From the NCBI GenBank assembly GCA_033675265.1, contig JAUJYZ010000058.1, forward strand, positions 22,501 through 86,500: DNA of 64,000 nucleotides. Reading direction: 5' to 3'. The DNA is from Actinostola sp. cb2023 (taxonomy: Eukaryota; Cnidaria; Anthozoa; Actiniaria; Actinostolidae). Of the stretch, positions 1-22,800 are shown in pieces. The notes below the pieces were generated by a model. That model was not told the DNA's origin and ran no database searches. It saw only the letters and a list, made by a program, of their open reading frames with translations. The position numbers and the translations under genes were made by a program. The first letter of the stretch is position 1. Each line of letters begins with the position of its first letter.

Positions 1-2891
1 CGGTGACGAATCATCATAAGACTGAAATACTGGAGATGCTTGTGACGATATCATTGAAATTGCACGTCCACGACTCTCTTCTTTGCGCCACGTCGCTTGT
101 TGATTACTGCTACCATCACTTAAGCCATCAACGTGTTTGGCTCGATCAAGCATCGAACTGATTGTTTTTCTAGTCAGTTCTGGCTCTAATCTAACTTTTC
201 CTTGGCCATACCTTGCTCTGAACTCTCTTTGAAATATGTTGACTGTTTTTACATCATTATTGACGAATCTAACATCATTTACTTTGAATGCCCTTGATGG
301 CGGTGTAGAGTTGTTGTACTCTTCAACGACATCAAACATAATCTTTGCGCACACTTTCTTGGACATGCCGTTTATACCAGAGCTAATAGCTGGAAAAGCG
401 ATGGACTTGAAGCCATATTTCTCTGCTTGCTGTAGACTTGCCATACACGCCTTGCCCAAAAGAGCTTTGTCATTATCTTTATCGTTGCCACTCCAATTTG
501 GACCTACCGCATGGATGACCATCTTACAGTTTAGGTTCCCAGAATGGGTAATAATTGCCTCGCCTGTTTTAATTTCACCTTTAGCAAAGACTATTCTTCT
601 GCATTCATCTTGTATTGGTGAGCCACCTTTAGATACAATTGCCTTTGCAACCCCTGCGTCATGACTGAGGTGTTGGTTTGCAGCGTTAACTATTGCATCA
701 CTGTTCTCGTCTGTGATGTCTCCTCTGTAGACTGACACCTTTACATACCCTGATAGAAACATGTAATAAATATCAGTCAGTGATAGCAGCCGTATTAATG
801 GAGAATGCATCCTCCAAACACTGAAGTAAATCAACGTAAGATGTCACGTGATACAACACATACCTAAGTCATGTTCAAGTTTCTGGCTTGAATCATCATC
901 ATCGTCATCATATTCACTGTGATCATCAGTCTCACTGTTGCCATCGTCCAAGTTATCTTTACCATTATCATTTGTATCATCATCAACATCAACATCATCA
1001 TCATCAGTCTGATCGTCTGATCTTGGATCCAGTCTCTTTATCTTGATTTTGCCCTCGAGTATTTGTAGAATTTCTTCAATTGTTGTCAATTCCCCCAAAA
1101 TCTGCCAGCTTTGTCTATCAGGAGCTCTCTCTAACGTCACAGGAAACATCTTGTTGATTTCCAGTACAGCTTTCCGCAGCTCCTTCATTTGCTGCTCGTC
1201 GACCAAAGCAAACTTCATACACGTCATCATGTCCTTGGTCGCTTTGTCATGATGAGTTTCCTGACTCACGATCTCAACATCTTTGGTGCTCTTTTGGCGA
1301 CGTTTTTCATGGACAGATGCTTTCTCTATTTCGATGAATTTGTTTTTCCTTTCAGTAAACACTTTCTTTATCCCTTCCTCTACTTCATTTCTTCTTGAAT
1401 GAGTCTCGATAACTTTTCGCTCCTGATCACTTGTTGTTTGGCGATTGACGACTCGTCGAGTTCTTATACTATCGTTGGATTGAGAGAGAAGCTGACAAAG
1501 AATACCGTGGCACTTGACTATTTGTTCATAGGAACCTGACATCACAAACGTTCCATCGCTCAGTCCCTCCACGCATTCGACATTGATCACTTTCTGTACT
1601 CTGGCAACCATAGCACGCGTATCTTGCACAGAAAGGTTGATCGTGTCTGGCTCAATCTTTGCTGATAATTTGGAGAAAACCTTTGAAAATAAACAACATC
1701 TTTTAAGAACAAAATATAAAGATTTAGAGTTAAAAATATATAAACGTAATGATGCATGTCCTATCGGACAACCAACGCAGTCTCACCAGTCACGAAGAAG
1801 ACCGTGTAACTTGTCACGGGTCAATCATGGCGACTATTAAATTGTAAATCACGTTGCAAGCAAGTTATGACTGACATTTTTCACATGCAACTCCTGCCTT
1901 GTGGGTACCCTGTGTCCCCTGTGACATGATATTACTTACTTGGATGTGATTAACCAAGTCTTGATAAGGACATGGTTGTACGGCTAGCGTCACGCCATTT
2001 ATTTGATGTTCTTTGCCTTGAACACTGGTCACATCTTGCAACAATAAACACACATTCAACATGTTACAACATTGCTTTCCTGACGTGAGAAAAAGGTTTC
2101 CATGGAAACCGTTTCGGTGATACTCGCATATATTGAGGGTCTTGGGTCACCCCAAATATTTTGCTTTCATTACATCTCCCAGTTCAGGTTGATTGTACAT
2201 CCCCTAGTTGTTCAAAGAAATACTAGCGCTCCAGTGGCGAATCCATCAGGATTAAAAAAAAAGGGGGGGGGGGGGGGGGGGGAGTTCCAGAAACGCTATC
2301 TTTTAAGGACAAACCATAATTTCAATTTCATTCTAGTTAGCGTAAAGAACGTGATTGGTTTCACAAAGGGGGGTTCCATACAACCACCCCTGGATCCAAT
2401 ACTGAGTACAAAACACTACTTACTACATTTACTGACAACCCATAATTTCAACTTCATTCTACTTAGCGTAAATTAAATAACATGATCGGCTTCACAAAGG
2501 GAGGTTCCATGGAACCACCCCTGGATCTGCCACTGCGCTCTCCTTTTGATAAAGGAGAAAAGCTGATGCTGTATTTATCCCGTAGGATAAAGATAGCGCG
2601 CTGTCCTCTCTTCGAACATCCGAGTTTCAGGCTAATATCATGAATAATCATATGCATTAAAACAGTGAATATAAATAACATACATTTCTTGTTATCAAAC
2701 GTTACGAGTGCAGATTGACTCGGTCCATGAAGAACTACATTGTCGATGTCACCGCCACCATTCTTACGAGACTGGAAGTGCATAACAATCTCATCCTTGT
2801 CGACTGTCGATGGCAAGCAACTTACAATAATGCTACGCGATGCGATACTCTCATCCACAGCCAGGGTACTCATGGAATGTAGATCGTCCAT
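1..2891 (-). CDS. RRM / KH-like / macro-domain protein (PARP14/PARP9/DTX3L-type), partial, four exons visible
   Basis: Exons on the minus strand are 2891-2684, 2034-1940, 1680-864 and 749-1; the last runs off the window. Phases fit (208 nt ends phase 1, 208+95 is a multiple of 3, exon 3 ends phase 1). Donors are gtatgt, gtaagt, gtatgt. Exons 1-2 encode an RRM-like domain (SRSIIVSCLPSTVDKDEIVM, then VNGV-like strand ending near PCPYQDL). Exon 3 encodes a KH-like unit (VFSKLSAKIEPDTINLS ... SGSYEQI) followed by a very acidic Asp-rich stretch near residues 325-365. Exon 4 encodes a macro domain: VSVYRGDIT, NAANQHL, and PAISSGINGM, so the ADP-ribose-binding loops look present, although the usual GGGG run reads HDAG. 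It is a paralogue of the plus-strand gene starting at 3428. Start chosen at the in-frame ATG at 2891 preceding the RRM; an upstream exon is possible. Whether a RING-DTC or ART domain follows is not visible. Function (ADP-ribose binding in ubiquitin/ADP-ribosyl signalling) is inferred from the family. Confidence 0.8.
2040..2683. repeat. First intron of the minus-strand macro gene: poly-G tract and a two-copy repeat
   Basis: A G homopolymer lies at about 2265-2282. A segment near 2310-2395 recurs in diverged form near 2440-2530 (shared phrases cataatttcaa, ttagcgtaaa, cttcacaaag, accacccctggatc). This looks like a decayed dispersed element in the intron between the two RRM exons. No coding potential beyond the flanking exons is seen. 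Confidence 0.5.
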
Positions 2892-3427
2892 CACTTGGAA
2901 GGCAGGCTAAGAAGATACATAAACCAAACCAATGAACAGATTGAAAAACGAAACAAAAGCTTGACCGGAAATGCAAATAAGCATCAAACTCATCGGGGAA
3001 TCCCCTAATTCTGGGAATCCCGGCTTGATGATGTAATGCCATTCTATCTGTTTATTTTTAATTGAAGATGATCTTGCTAATTTCCATACTTTATAATGTT
3101 GAAATTCCTGAATCCCTTCTGAGCTGAAATCATTTCAATTTTGCTTTCTATGACGGCATGTCAGATCTTTCGATTTTCTGTTGCCATAATTCTGTGTAGT
3201 CAAAGGGGATATTTACGTAATAAAATTTCCCCAAACTGCAAAGTACAACATTCCTTAATAAAATATACATAAGATCTTATTCAGTAACCAGCTGCAAGAA
3301 ACACTGGGGGACGGGGGTTTCCCCGAATCGTGTCACGCTATGTCACGCTGGCCCCAGTCCTACCGAGTACTGGTTCGACTTCCAGGAATTCAGGTTCTTG
3401 GAACGATCTCCAGATGCTAGCAAAGCG
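2892..3427. promoter_or_regulatory. Candidate bidirectional promoter between divergent paralogues
   Basis: The only sequence between the two proposed start codons is 536 bp. No convincing TATA box or CpG-rich core is visible. One AANNGAAA-type IRF half-site (aaacgaaa, 2946-2953) is present but such short motifs occur by chance. Short non-coding first exons for either gene could also lie here, so the true promoter may be shorter. The role is inferred from the head-to-head arrangement only. Confidence 0.4.
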
Positions 3428-13427
<10,000 letters not shown>

Positions 13428-14990
13428 GTAGTACATTGAACAACGTAGCATCAATGTGACGTTGAGTCACTGACTGTGACCGTTTAGCCAGTTGTAATAT
13501 CATATTACAGACCACTACTGTTGTATGGACACTATAATCTGATAATACACCTATTCGCAGCCGAAGCAACAGTCAACACTCCAGAATGCAAAGGATTTCG
13601 GTAATTTTTCTTGTAATTCATTCATTCAGAGAATATTGAAAAATCCACGCTTCCAAACAGTTAATGAGCTGAAAAACTACATTCATGATATAAACTATTT
13701 ACAATGACCACAACTGAAAGAAAAATTACCGAAATTCTTTGCAGTCTTGGAGTGTTGACCGTTGCTTCGGCTGCGACAACGAGTTTTGAAATAGGTGTAT
13801 CGTAATGCATCACATGTTACAGCCAGTAAGTAATAATATAGAACTTTACCGCATGTCTTATAAAGTAGTTTAGTTTCTCTGCATACACGTTTAGTTTAGT
13901 AACAAATAAGGAACCAAGGTAGGAATGAAGGTATGAATGAAGGTAGGAATGAAACGGTGAAAGAGCAAGTAAGCAAGAATGAATGAATGCGAAAAGAAGG
14001 GGCAAAACAAGAAAACAGAATGAAAGTGGCATTTCTATAATCTAGCAAACTTGGGAGCAGCGAGCACTTGCGTAAATCTTCATATGAGTTAATTCTCAAT
14101 TTCAGTAATAGTAATAAAATAATAGTAATAGTAATAAAATGTTTGTTTTTGAGTCTGTTTGATTGGTTAGTTGCCTCGAGAGAGTTTCAGTGTCAAATAA
14201 AAACCTTGGAACAGACTCCCCGGGGATGCTCGCCTGAAATGTTGAAAATGACCCCTAAATTAAAAAGGTACCTGAGTCTCTTCGTCTCTTCCAAGTGGGC
14301 GTGGCATGGAATAATTTCCACCCCCAAGAGGTACCAAGTCTATACATGTAACAATATAAAGTATATTAATTCCTTTACATCTTGCGATTAATTTGTGACG
14401 CCACAGAAGGCTTCGCAAAACAAAACAAACAAGACGCTCAATGAGCGTACACTCGGGCTTATGACAAGGACAATGTCAGTTGCGTGAGGAGAGACCTGAC
14501 AATGACTGACAGTTGCGTGACGAGGGAGACTATGTATAGCATAGATAAAAATACGGTGATAACGACGGTACATGCACTCCATTATAACTCTCTCTTTGAC
14601 ATACAAAAATACTATTTTGAACAGCATTAACACAATTAACTGCTTCTGTTAGATTTAAGATGTGACCTCAAGTGACCTCAAATACGTTTAAATACGTACC
14701 ACAGTGTACCTTCAAGAGTCCGCGGAGATCTTTATCTATGAGTCAGACACAAGTCTCCCTCGTCATTGAGCGTCTTCTTCTGCAATAGATCCCTAAAATC
14801 TAAGGACGTTTTGATTTCGATTGTATTTTTGCCGTTCACTGACCTGTTTTGAGGGTGGAAATTCGGTTTTAAATAGCTCTACGCAACGGTTCTAAAATTA
14901 GGTCGCGTAATAGATGTATGACTCAGATAAGGATCACTTTACAACTGTCATCTTACTGAAAAGAACACGGATTTTCGAACATTGACCTTG
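13428..14990. other. Intergenic/3' region after the macro-RING-DTC gene
   Basis: It holds the MITE at 13548-13797, a GAAT-rich stretch (13915-14000) and a short segment near 14431-14460 (gacgctcaatgagcgtacac) related to repeat fragments at 3866 and 5010. No gene recognised. Confidence 0.5.
13548..13797. mobile_element. ~250 bp MITE-like foldback
   Basis: Inverted arms cacctatt ... gcagccgaagcaac and their complement at the right end (gttgcttcggctgc ... aataggtg), about 56-60 bp long, flanked by TA on each side. It lies about 120 bp after the stop codon, perhaps within the 3' UTR. Confidence 0.7.
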
Positions 14991-15005
14991 CTCGATCGCC
15001 TTTGT

Positions 15006-15394
15006 CTCAATTCATTTTTGGATATGAGTTCGAGTTCGTGGAACGGCGTCATACAACAGCCGATAAAACACGCGCTTTAAACATGCTCATTTCACAGACA
15101 AAAGCATACGGCTATTCGTGTGGGCCCACTCTGAAAGATGTCGTTTCATTTATAACAAAACATGGCATAGCGAGGTCATGTTCATTTGCTTTTCAATTCA
15201 TTTTTGGATATGAGTTCGAGTTCGTGGAACGGCGTCATACAACAGCCGATAAAACACGGGCTTTAAACACGCTCATTTCACAGACAAAAGCATACGGCTA
15301 TTCGTGTGGGCCCACTCTGAAAGATGTCGTTTCATTTATAACAAAAAGCAAACGCGCCTTAGCTTCATCGTGGAATGATCAACTACAATCCTGA
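15006..15394 (+). repeat. In-frame 186-bp tandem duplication within an unrecognised open frame
   Basis: Two nearly identical 186-bp copies (starting at 15008 and 15194) keep one open frame to the stop at 15392-15394. The repeated peptide contains FGYEFEFVERRHTTADKTRA and SCGPTLKDVVSFITK. No family recognised, no clear start codon in good context and no flanking exon evidence. It could be a relic of a mobile-element gene or a chance open frame preserved by the duplication. Confidence 0.35.
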
Positions 15395-15589
15395 ACTTAA
15401 TAGCTTGAAGATCTATGATGAGAAATCTTGAAACTCGATAGGATCAAATACATCGCATTCTTCGCATTTTTTCTTCATTCCATCACCTGAAAAAAAAAAG
15501 AAAAAAAAAAAGAGAAAGTGTATTTTCTAACTCGGGCTTCCTTCGGAAGGGCCCGAGTAATAAATAAAATGATAGGGCGTGAAATATAA

Positions 15590-16190
15590 TTCAAATACTC
15601 ATTAATTATTCATGAGGTAACCAGCCAACCAGGTTGCCCCAATTTGGTCACATGATGGACCTGGATACCCCGGAAAGTACTCGCGAGAGTAACTGGAAAT
15701 GTTTCCAGTTACTGGAAAAATTGTTTTCCAGTACTGGAAACATTTTCAGTTACTCTCCCCAGTACTTATCATGAGGGACGATTAGAACTAATCGTCCGTC
15801 TCATGACTGTACATGAGTTCTTATCCCTCAGAAACGCTTTATATAATCCATCATCGGGATCTTGGACAGAGTAGAGGCAATACCACTCTGTCCGAATTCG
15901 ATTTAAGCTCTGAAAGCAGGTTCTACTTCATACTACTCAAGAGTCCAACACATGTGGGATACGATGTCCTCGACTCTGCGCATGAGCAGAGCATATGCAA
16001 AGACCGGAATTCTTGCTTTTCTGGGCTAAAACCTTGGAACTCTTTATTTATTGCCTTTAGGCCATTGCATGTAATAATTAATGAGTATTTGAAGTCGTTC
16101 CAAAGCCTCGAATTCGGACTAGACGGGGTTTCCAGTCCTCGGCTTCGCCTCGGACTGGAAACCCCGTCTAGTCCTCATTCTCGGCTTTGA
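15590..16190 (+). mobile_element. Dispersed element, second copy
   Basis: It is an inverted relative of the element at 12818-13200. A TATA-like ctttatataatcc and the palindromic gcatgagcagag block are inside; on the right a palindromic segment (16100-16190, ggggtttccagtcctcgg against its complement) follows. No coding sequence recognised. Confidence 0.6.
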
Positions 16191-16285
16191 AACATTACTT
16201 AAAATCTTTTTATTTGCGGACACTCAAAGGTACCGTCTTGGATTTCAAAACAGGTACGACGGCATACCCGTAGCTAAATCGAAGA

Positions 16286-16385
16286 TTTCGTACATGAAGA
16301 CTGTTTCGTACATGAAGATTTCGTACATGAAGATTTCGTACATGAAGATTTCGTACATGAAGATTTCGTACATGAAGATTTCGGC
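16286..16385. repeat. 15-bp minisatellite upstream of RELCH
   Basis: The unit tcgtacatgaagatt is repeated about six times, starting roughly 520 bp upstream of the RELCH start codon. Confidence 0.9.
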
Positions 16386-16806
16386 TCCAACCTCGATATC
16401 CCTTTCAGAGTACACAAGTTCTGGCCAGGACTTTCATACTGAAGACGTACGTCGAAACCAAAGTTGTACTTGTTCCACTCCCGGCTATCAGACGTACGGA
16501 GACTGAACAAGGCTCCAAAGGAAGGGGAAGCGGATGGAAAGGGAAGTCATAATAATACTTTATTCAAATACTATATAATATTTGAAAAGGAGAAACAATC
16601 AAATACAAGTACAATCAAATTAAAGTAGTAGAAGTTTCCCCTCCAAAGGTGTCGGTTCTGTGTTGCGTAACTGCCATTGCAAGGAAAAGGAAATGATGGA
16701 GAGCATAATCGAGCATAATATTATTTCCTCTTATGGTTGGGTTACCTGTGTAATTTACTTCGTAACCTGGCCTTCTTGTAGTAAATACATCTCCAGCAGT
16801 CACAAG

Positions 16807-19800
16807 ATGGCCGACCAGGACGCAAATGCGGTCGATTTGAAGGCTGCTATTCCCGTCCAGGAAGACTTTGATCCAATCGCTGATATTCTACTTAAGCATC
16901 AGATGTACCTGAGTGCCTTGGAACTCCACACCGAGCTCGTAGAATATGGTATTGAGATTCCGAAGCTTCGAGATTTCTTTTCGAATCCTGGCAACTTTGA
17001 AATACAGTTTCCTGTTCGAGCTCCTTCACCAGGCTCGATGCGTAAGTCTTTTGCAGCCAGAAAACATTGATGAATATATACATACATGAATGAATGAGTT
17101 GATATTATCTGATATTGTTGGTAGAGTAAAATTGGCGTGTGTTTACCTAGTTGTCAAAGTTATAATTCATTTAACTTCCCTTATACTTTGGATAGTTTCG
17201 GGTTTCGAGTCAGTAAGCTTATACTACATTAAAGGTTATACATCTTGCACAGATTACAAAATGTCCATATGTAATATACCAATTGTGTAGTAATCTTTGA
17301 TGTTATACTGAAAATGTTGCCTTTTTTGTCTTGGAACTTATCAGCGCGCACATCGAGTATCAACACTATCGATTCATTGGATGATCTTGCACGCTTTTCT
17401 GATGATGGCGGACGAGATAACACTGATGAACGTATTCCAGGTAATTCATTGTTAAATACGTAGCTATTTTAAGCCTTGTTAGTAAAGCTGATCAAATCAT
17501 GTAAAAAACATGTTCACAAAATACTGTAGGACAACTTGTATCCACTAATGGAAACCTCCCATAAGTGGACACCTCAGGTAAGTGGGCACCTCATATAAGT
17601 GGACACCTCCCATGAGTGGATACCTTACATAAGTGGACACCTTGCGTAAGACACCTTGCGTAAGACACCTCACGTAAGTGAACACCTTGCGTAGGTGGAC
17701 ACCTCCCATAAGTGGACACCTTTAAGCAGACACCTCCCATAAGTGGACACCTCACATAAGTGGACACCTCACGTAAGTGGACACTTCACGCAAGTGGACA
17801 CCTCACGTAAGTGGACACCTCACGTACATGTAAATGGACACCTCGTGTAAGTACAGCATAGGTGGACACCTCATAGGTGGACACCTCATAGGTGGACACC
17901 TCGCATAAGTGGACACCTCGCGTAAGTGGACACCTCACGTAAGTGGACACTTCACGCAAGTGGACACCTCACGTAAGTGGACACCTCACGTACATGTAAA
18001 TGGACACCTCGTGTAAGTGGACACCTCATAGGTGGACACCTCATAGGGTGGACACCTCGCATAAGTGGACACCTCGCGTAAGTGGACACCACGTAAGTGG
18101 ACACCACGTAAGTGGACACCACGTAAGTGGACACCTCACGTAAGTGGACACCTCACGTACATGTAGGTGGACACCTCACATAAGTGGACACATAAGCAAA
18201 CACCTCCCGTAAGCAGACAGCTACTCTACTTGTGTATGCTTGATCTAAAGGGTGTGTGCTTAATTATGGTCCGTTTCCACTGTATGGTATATTTATGCTA
18301 ATTTTCTTGCAGTCCTTGAATTTGAGTTAAGAAAAGCACAAGACACAATCAGAGCCCTTCGTGGATCACTTACCGAAGTAGCAGGTACAATAAATGTTGT
18401 ACGCAGTGAATACCTTAATTAGGTGTATGTGACTTTAATGACTTATTGGATAGGATCAGACTGCACATCCCCTTCAAGAAAAGGACTTGGCTCTTCAAAG
18501 GAAACATCTTCATCTGATGTGAGGAAAATTATTGTTTATTGCATGTGATACATGTTACAATGTATGTACTAAGAAGTGAAATTTCATGAAGAAATAGAAA
18601 ACGAGCGTGCATGCTATGTGCAGATTTATAGCACGTGGGGACTGATCAGAACACGAGAGAAGTGTTGAGAGAAGCATGGCGCGTAGTGGAGTGCATCTCA
18701 ACACTTCTCGAGTGTCATGCATTCTATGTGCAGATTTATAGCACGTGGGGACTGATCAGAACACGAGAGAAGTGTTGAGAGAAGCATGGCACGTAGCGGA
18801 GTGCTGCTCAACACTTCTCGAGTGTTCTGATCAGTCCGCAAGTGCTATAAATCTGTACATAGCACAGCGGGCAAGTTTTCTATTTCTTTTGTAAAATACA
18901 ATTATGATTTTAAGGCAAGTTTTCAATTTTGTTCGTTACAAAAAAGTTTGAATATCTGCGCGCGTGTGCTCTCATATAGCCTGTGTAGCTTGGCGGTCTT
19001 AGGGGAAGGGGGAAAGGGTAGGGGGATTGGGGAGGAGAGGAGGTGAGGAGGGGACTGGGGAAGGGGGAGGAGAGGAGGAAAGACCGCCTGCCCGTAAACC
19101 TTATGTTTTCGAGAAGTCCGTCCACTGGAGGACGGGAAATACTGATTGGCTGAAATACTGTCAAATGAACATGTGACCAATCAGTCAACGATCCTGTGAT
19201 AAAACAGACGCCTACAGACGCCATCATCCTCTCGAAACGATTCGAAACGAGTTCGAATATTTATATATATCACAAAATACAACGGAAACATCAATCTCAA
19301 GGAAGAACAACAGAAATCTATCTATGAATTTCTTCGTGGCAAGGATGTACTAGCTGTGAATGACATGCGGTTTAAACTCTGTTGTTAGGGTTAACTACAG
19401 TATATATCACAACTTTCACTTGAGTTGTCGGTTTATTTAAGTTTGTCGACGTTGAGTTCCGAAAGGACATGATCGCTTTGATTGCCTTCATATTGGTTTG
19501 CAAGAGATTTTCTTGAACTTGAAACTTTCTTTCGTTGAGGACCGTGCGATGTGGAGAAGACACTGATCGATGTTTACCCTGCGAGCAGAGGTTTTAATCG
19601 ACGTTGGGAGTTGACGCTTGAATCGAGGTGGTGAATCTCCTCCATCATCGCAGTCCTTTCTCTGCGGAACTTTGAATATACAATGTATTCTCTGTAGAAA
19701 TATACGTCGTCTTTTCAAACTTCCCGTACTTCAGCTTCAGAGGACATTTACAAAACCTACAGTAGTCATTAACGCTTTCAGGATTTGCTTTTCTTCCAGG

Positions 19801-22800
19801 TTTTACTAGCTTTTTGGAGTTTCGCCGCCGGACATTTTGTAAACATTTATGGCCGGAAATAATGATGTGTTATTTTTATTATTACATGTGACTGAACTTG
19901 ACCTTTTATAACTCTTGCTCTCGTTGGTCAATATAATATGTGGGCGGTCTGTCACGTCTCGACGAGCAGCTCGAAGGCGGCTTCTCGAAAACATAAGGTT
20001 TACGGGCAGGCAGTCTTTCCTCCTCTCCTCCCCAATCCCCCTCCCCTTTCCCCCTTCCCCTAAGACCGCCAAGCTACGCAGGCTAGCTCTCAAAGCACGC
20101 GGAATATGCATCCTTTGGCCAATCAGAGCACGCGTTATATCATAGTTATTTTATAATGGACTTTACACATACCAGTATACACATTATGTACTCAGCTGTA
20201 TGGACATGTAGTACAGATAATGGTCATGGGGCTGTGCAACTAAGCCAGTAAAATTTACAATCTACATGTATTCTAAACAATACTCCAGCTTATCTGAATG
20301 AGAAAGTGGCATCAGACTGCAGCTACATGTAACTAACTCAGCTGTTTAGTTTGCTATTCAAAACTCTAGTTCCTTTGATCAGAGAGTTATATTTATGATT
20401 CATTAGGGCCATTTATACGAGACCAAATAAGCTGCGGCTTACATAAGACGCGAAGCACGCATATTAATGATACAAAAACTTTGTTCGCGTCTTATATAAG
20501 CTGCATCTAGCGTAAGCCACGGACAGACTCCCTCGTATAAATGGGTTAGTTCGCGTCTTATGTAAGCCACGTCTTATGTAAGCCGCGGCTTATTTGGTCT
20601 TGTATAAATGGCCCTACATGTATTAATGAACACTGCAAACATTAAGACAGGTCAATTTTATTTTCAGCTGCAGATTTATGGCTCATATTTATTTAATCAC
20701 CTTTTTTTCTGTCAGGAACCAATCAAACCCCATGAAATCAGAGCAATTAATTATCTGGTCAATGAATATATCTTAATAAATGGTTACAGACTGACTTCTA
20801 TCACATTCTCTGACGAAAATACCGACCAGGTAAGATACCTACATGTATGTGTTGCATGTATTGCTTAATAGAGTTGTTTTCATATGAGTGGGAAACCTAC
20901 AGTACAGAGTTATGGTCACGGTACGAAGACATCTATTCAACCAATCACAGCACATAAAATCATTGCTCAACCAATGCTTGTATATGGCATGGTTATGCAC
21001 ACTCACCACATGGCACCATACTGCATGAACTGTACAGTAATAATTACTTCCTACTCACACAAAAATGAGTTCTTCTAGCAGGTATGGAAACAACACGGAA
21101 CATACGAAAACGCTAGTAACAGACATGTGGAGACAGTACCATGCAAATGGAAATGGCACAACGTGTACGAAATGAGATTCCTGAACTTTATCCAGCTGAA
21201 TGAAACCAAGCAATATAGTACATGTACATGTAGTCATCAAGGGACAGCTTTAAACTTATATTAATTTTATATTTGATTTCACAATTTTGCATGTAATGAA
21301 ATAATGATTATTCAGGATTTTGATGACTGGGATGATGTTGGTCTTAACATTCCAAAGCCACCTAGTGTTTTACACCTATACCGTGATTACGGTCATCATA
21401 CTGTACCAGAGGTCATGCTGGTATTACAGGCTGTAAGAGAAGAAAAACATAAACTAGAGGAAGAAGTGTCAGTTCTTCAGGCACAATGCAAAACTCTAAA
21501 GGAAGAAATCGGTGAACTGAAGTTTGAAAACCATGCACTCGTGGAAAATATGGACAAGATTCAAAGGTAACAGAGACAAATAGCCTTTTGATGTTGACGT
21601 TGTTGACAGAGTCAGACATGACATGTACATGTGTACTGGCAGAATTGCTTCATCTGTCAAGATGGAAGAAGACAATTATTGTTGAAAATTGCCCATCATA
21701 TATTCAGCTGCAAAATTGTCATTTGTTTTGCATTTTTCACATGTCTTGAGCCTCTGGCTCAGATACATTGGGCAGCTACATGTACAATGTACATCCCATG
21801 GCACAACCTTAAATAGATTGATTGATTGCCACTGTTTTTCTTTTGTTCCAGTGAATACCAACATTTCTCTTCATCACCTGAAAACACGTCACTCAGTACC
21901 ATCCAGTCAGAACTATCACAAGACAAGACTCTTTCTCCACAACACACCATTAATGACAGTGTTACCATGGAAACCAGTGGTACACATGAACATGAAATCG
22001 AAATTACATGTATTGTTGAAAAGAATAGCGAAGGTGAAGAAAAAGTCATTGAAGACATTGTCATGGATGATGGAAAATCGCTCAACAATGTTGAACCTGA
22101 GAAAGATGATGTAATTGACAAGGTAAAATGTACATTGTTGTTGTCATGGTGATTGGTAGTCATGGCAACCCTTGTAGTTACAATATTGAGAGTGTTTTAT
22201 TTATTATAAAGGGTAGGGTGTAGGTTTTTCATTTATACCATTGTATGTTTTAGGAAAGTGAGACATGCTTAAATAGTGTGACAGACTCTGACAATTTTGA
22301 TACAACTGTTACCACCTCAGTAGAGATTGAAAATCAAAGGTATTTCATTGATATTACATGTATGTCAGGGCAGTAAGTTGTATATACTGTATTAAACTCA
22401 TCGCCAAGATGAATTTGGCTTAAGTGCTTGATCAGTGGGAGGTCCCTGCTTACAATGTGGTAACCATAGCAACCCTGTCTCAACCCACTGAGCACCCGTC
22501 ACACTGAGAAATCAGTGGAGAATTAAATAGAGGAGAATAAAAACTAAATTTACCAAAGGGGAGGGAAGGGGGGAACTAATTTCAGGACGTGGCGAAGCAC
22601 TAATCACACACAGCTCAAAACACAGCAGTAATGTGAACCAAGCGACTTGTACCAAGTACAAGCACAACGACCCGTGATATAACAATCACGTGGCCAGCAT
22701 GATCTGGACACGTGGAGAATAAGCTAATTACAATCTAAAGCTGACACTTGTCCTGGAGCAGGATACAAAACACATGCCAAAAACATAGGACCTGATAGGA

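Noticed and set aside
2946..2953. IRF-type AANNGAAA site in the shared promoter region
   Set aside because: A single 8-bp degenerate match is expected by chance; no full ISRE or GAS site was found.
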